Below, in pieces: positions 23,168 through 24,467 of a stretch of 24,467 nucleotides of DNA. Below the pieces are notes generated by a model. That model was given only the letters and a program-made list of their open reading frames with translations, did no database searches and was not told the DNA's origin. Both the position numbers and the translations under genes were made by a program. Origin of the DNA: an uncultured Collinsella sp. (GTDB lineage: Bacteria; Actinomycetota; Coriobacteriia; Coriobacteriales; Coriobacteriaceae); the NCBI GenBank assembly GCA_937934355.1, contig CALGZY010000308.1, positions 1 through 24,467 on the forward strand, in the 5' to 3' direction. Numbering within the stretch: position 1 is the first letter of the stretch; every line of letters begins with the position of its first letter.

Positions 23168-24467
23168 CTATTCGCTGTCGTCCCCAACGTTTTCGCGGTC
23201 ATTGGCAAGCATCGCCGCGCCGGCGACCGTTGTCGCCACGGCGGCGGCAGCGAGCCCGGCGGCAACGCCAGAGCCGTCGCCCGTGTCGGCGAGTTTTCCG
23301 GTCGAGCCCTTGCTCTTGTTGCCGCCGCCGTTCTTGTCGGCGCCGTCTGCGTTGGAACCCGTGCCGCTACCGGTGCCGCCTGCACTGCCCGAGGCCGCTA
23401 CGGTAAAGCTTGCGGCTCCGTCGCTGGCGAGCGTGTAGTTCTGCGCCGCGTTGCCCAAGAGACCGTTCACGCGCACCCAGTACGTTCCTGCGGCAAATGT
23501 TTCGCCCTCGGCCATTGCTGTGCCCGGAGCGCCGTTCGCGTCGTGCACAAACTCGAGCTGGGCCGTGCAGGCATCGGTTTCGAGCTTGCCCTCGAGTGAT
23601 GCCGCAATCTTGGCGCGCACGTCTTCGCCGGCCTTAAGGCCTTCGAGTCCCTCAAAATGGGGCGTCAGCGCGCGTGGATCGATATCGATGGGCACGGAGC
23701 CCCGCAGCTCCGTAACGGTCTCGTTGCCCAAGGCGTCGACATCCACATATTCGATGGCAAACGCATGGCCCGAAGCTGCCACGTTGAGTACGTTGCTGCT
23801 GTCGACGAGGCGGAAATGACCCTCGCCAACGGTCTTGCCGTTCTGGAATGAGGCATCGCTCAGCGAGTCGCCGTACGTCATGCGCATGCGGGTCGGGAGA
23901 TAGTACGGGAGATAGTACGAAGCCGTCTGCTTGTGCTCCGTATCGTAATTGCGCTGGTAGATGCTCCGGGCCAGCGCCGCATCAACAAAGTCGGATGCGA
24001 TGATGCCAATGTGCTTGAGGTAATCTGACTTTGTATCCTCGATGCCGCTGGGATTGATGTACGGGCTCTTATACAGATGCTCGTTGACTACTCGTGCCGA
24101 GGTAAAAGGATTGCCTCCGTGCGACAAGCCCGTGCAGCTGGTGTAGTTGATAGACCAGCAACGCTCCAGGACTTTCTCCTTGGCCCCGTTATCGTCCTCG
24201 ACATCTACCTCGTTGCGCGTGCGCCCGGTCGTTTCCTTCAGCGCATTATCGACCCAGCTGAGCTTGTCAGTTCCCGTGAGTTTGTACTTGTCCTGGGCGT
24301 ATACCTTGGTGCAATAGGGCTCTTTGTCGCCTGTTTCCCCCGCGGCTTCAAAGCCCCGCGCGTCTTGGACGAGGCACATGGAACTGCTGTCGGTGTGCGC
24401 TGCGATTTTTTTAGGCTCTGTTAGACCAGGATTGACATACATGTGTCCCCACGGTGCCATATCGTTG
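23168..24467 (-). CDS. Sortase-anchored surface protein with LADTG signal (5' partial)
   Basis: The frame is open to the window edge, so at least 433 residues are visible and the N-terminus with its signal peptide lies outside; the ATG at 24460 is internal to the open frame. The C-terminus is a complete cell-wall sorting signal: KLADTGD (LADTG encoded at 23279-23293), an alanine- and valine-rich membrane stretch (about 21 residues) and a short tail NDRENVGDDSE. LAxTG signals are typical of class E sortases in actinobacteria. Before it lies a Gly/Ser/Asn spacer (GGTGSGTGSNADGADKNGGG). The visible ectodomain has four cysteines near its start and a beta-rich segment around AGTYWVRVNGLLGNAAQNY that resembles bacterial Ig-like modules. 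Ligand or function is unknown. The tail is acidic with a single arginine, unusual for a sorting signal. Confidence 0.85.
   Translation of the reverse strand, partial: NDMAPWGHMYVNPGLTEPKKIAAHTDSSSMCLVQDARGFEAAGETGDKEPYCTKVYAQDKYKLTGTDKLSWVDNALKETTGRTRNEVDVEDDNGAKEKVLERCWSINYTSCTGLSHGGNPFTSARVVNEHLYKSPYINPSGIEDTKSDYLKHIGIIASDFVDAALARSIYQRNYDTEHKQTASYYLPYYLPTRMRMTYGDSLSDASFQNGKTVGEGHFRLVDSSNVLNVAASGHAFAIEYVDVDALGNETVTELRGSVPIDIDPRALTPHFEGLEGLKAGEDVRAKIAASLEGKLETDACTAQLEFVHDANGAPGTAMAEGETFAAGTYWVRVNGLLGNAAQNYTLASDGAASFTVAASGSAGGTGSGTGSNADGADKNGGGNKSKGSTGKLADTGDGSGVAAGLAAAAVATTVAGAAMLANDRENVGDDSE

Noticed and set aside
1..24467. CRISPR array, tRNA, rRNA or complete insertion sequence
   Set aside because: No regularly spaced repeats, no T-loop-like GTTCGANTC in a cloverleaf context, no rRNA segments and no transposase-like protein were seen on either strand.

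Overview
The window looks like chromosomal DNA from a Coriobacteriia species, most likely Collinsella or a close relative. This is inferred from the high G+C coding style, an actinobacterial-type DnaE with an intact PHP site, an LAxTG-type cell-wall sorting signal and the local gene set. No rRNA, tRNA, CRISPR array or complete insertion sequence was found. Most of the window is ordinary housekeeping DNA in which replication and repair genes dominate.

Layout. 2-823: 3' end of an AddA/RecB-type helicase-nuclease. 836-898: an imperfect palindrome. 960-1469: a DUF3284-like protein. About 1470-2935: a low-G+C patch with an MFS exporter and an overlapping 49-codon ORF. 3013-6816: dnaE. 6830-6956: two perfect 37-nt inverted arms. 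6978-10442: a SWIM-finger SNF2 helicase. 10608-10970: a superoxide reductase with its terminator. 11088-13073: an NAD synthetase homologue that has lost its catalytic residues. 13211-15419: ruvC-ruvA-ruvB, coupled and preceded by a LexA/SOS box. 15564-17231: fhs. 17413-18402: a membrane protein with Thr-x-Val motifs and a PASTA-like domain. 18421-19602 (-): a CDF metal exporter, divergent from a double zinc-ribbon protein at 19821-21158. 21159-21583: intergenic DNA with a strong terminator and a gene remnant. 21584-22633 (-): a YhcG/DUF1016 PD-(D/E)XK nuclease of low G+C. 22802-23071: a small PH-like protein. 23168-24467 (-): the 3' part of a sortase-anchored surface protein.

How the genes relate. 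The helicase-nuclease, DnaE, SNF2 helicase and RuvCAB all act in replication and recombination repair, but only ruvCAB shows a visible SOS operator. Superoxide reductase fits an anaerobic gut organism. Fhs feeds one-carbon metabolism. The two low-G+C patches (MFS plus small ORF, and YhcG) are the likely acquired parts.

The observations most worth following are the NadE pseudoenzyme beside ruvCAB, the REPIN-like inverted pair with a 15-nt fragment next to the foreign patch, the 49-codon ORF coupled to the MFS exporter, and the repeated Thr-x-Val sites that may be kinase/FHA targets. I did not find convincing evidence of a complete new multi-gene system.
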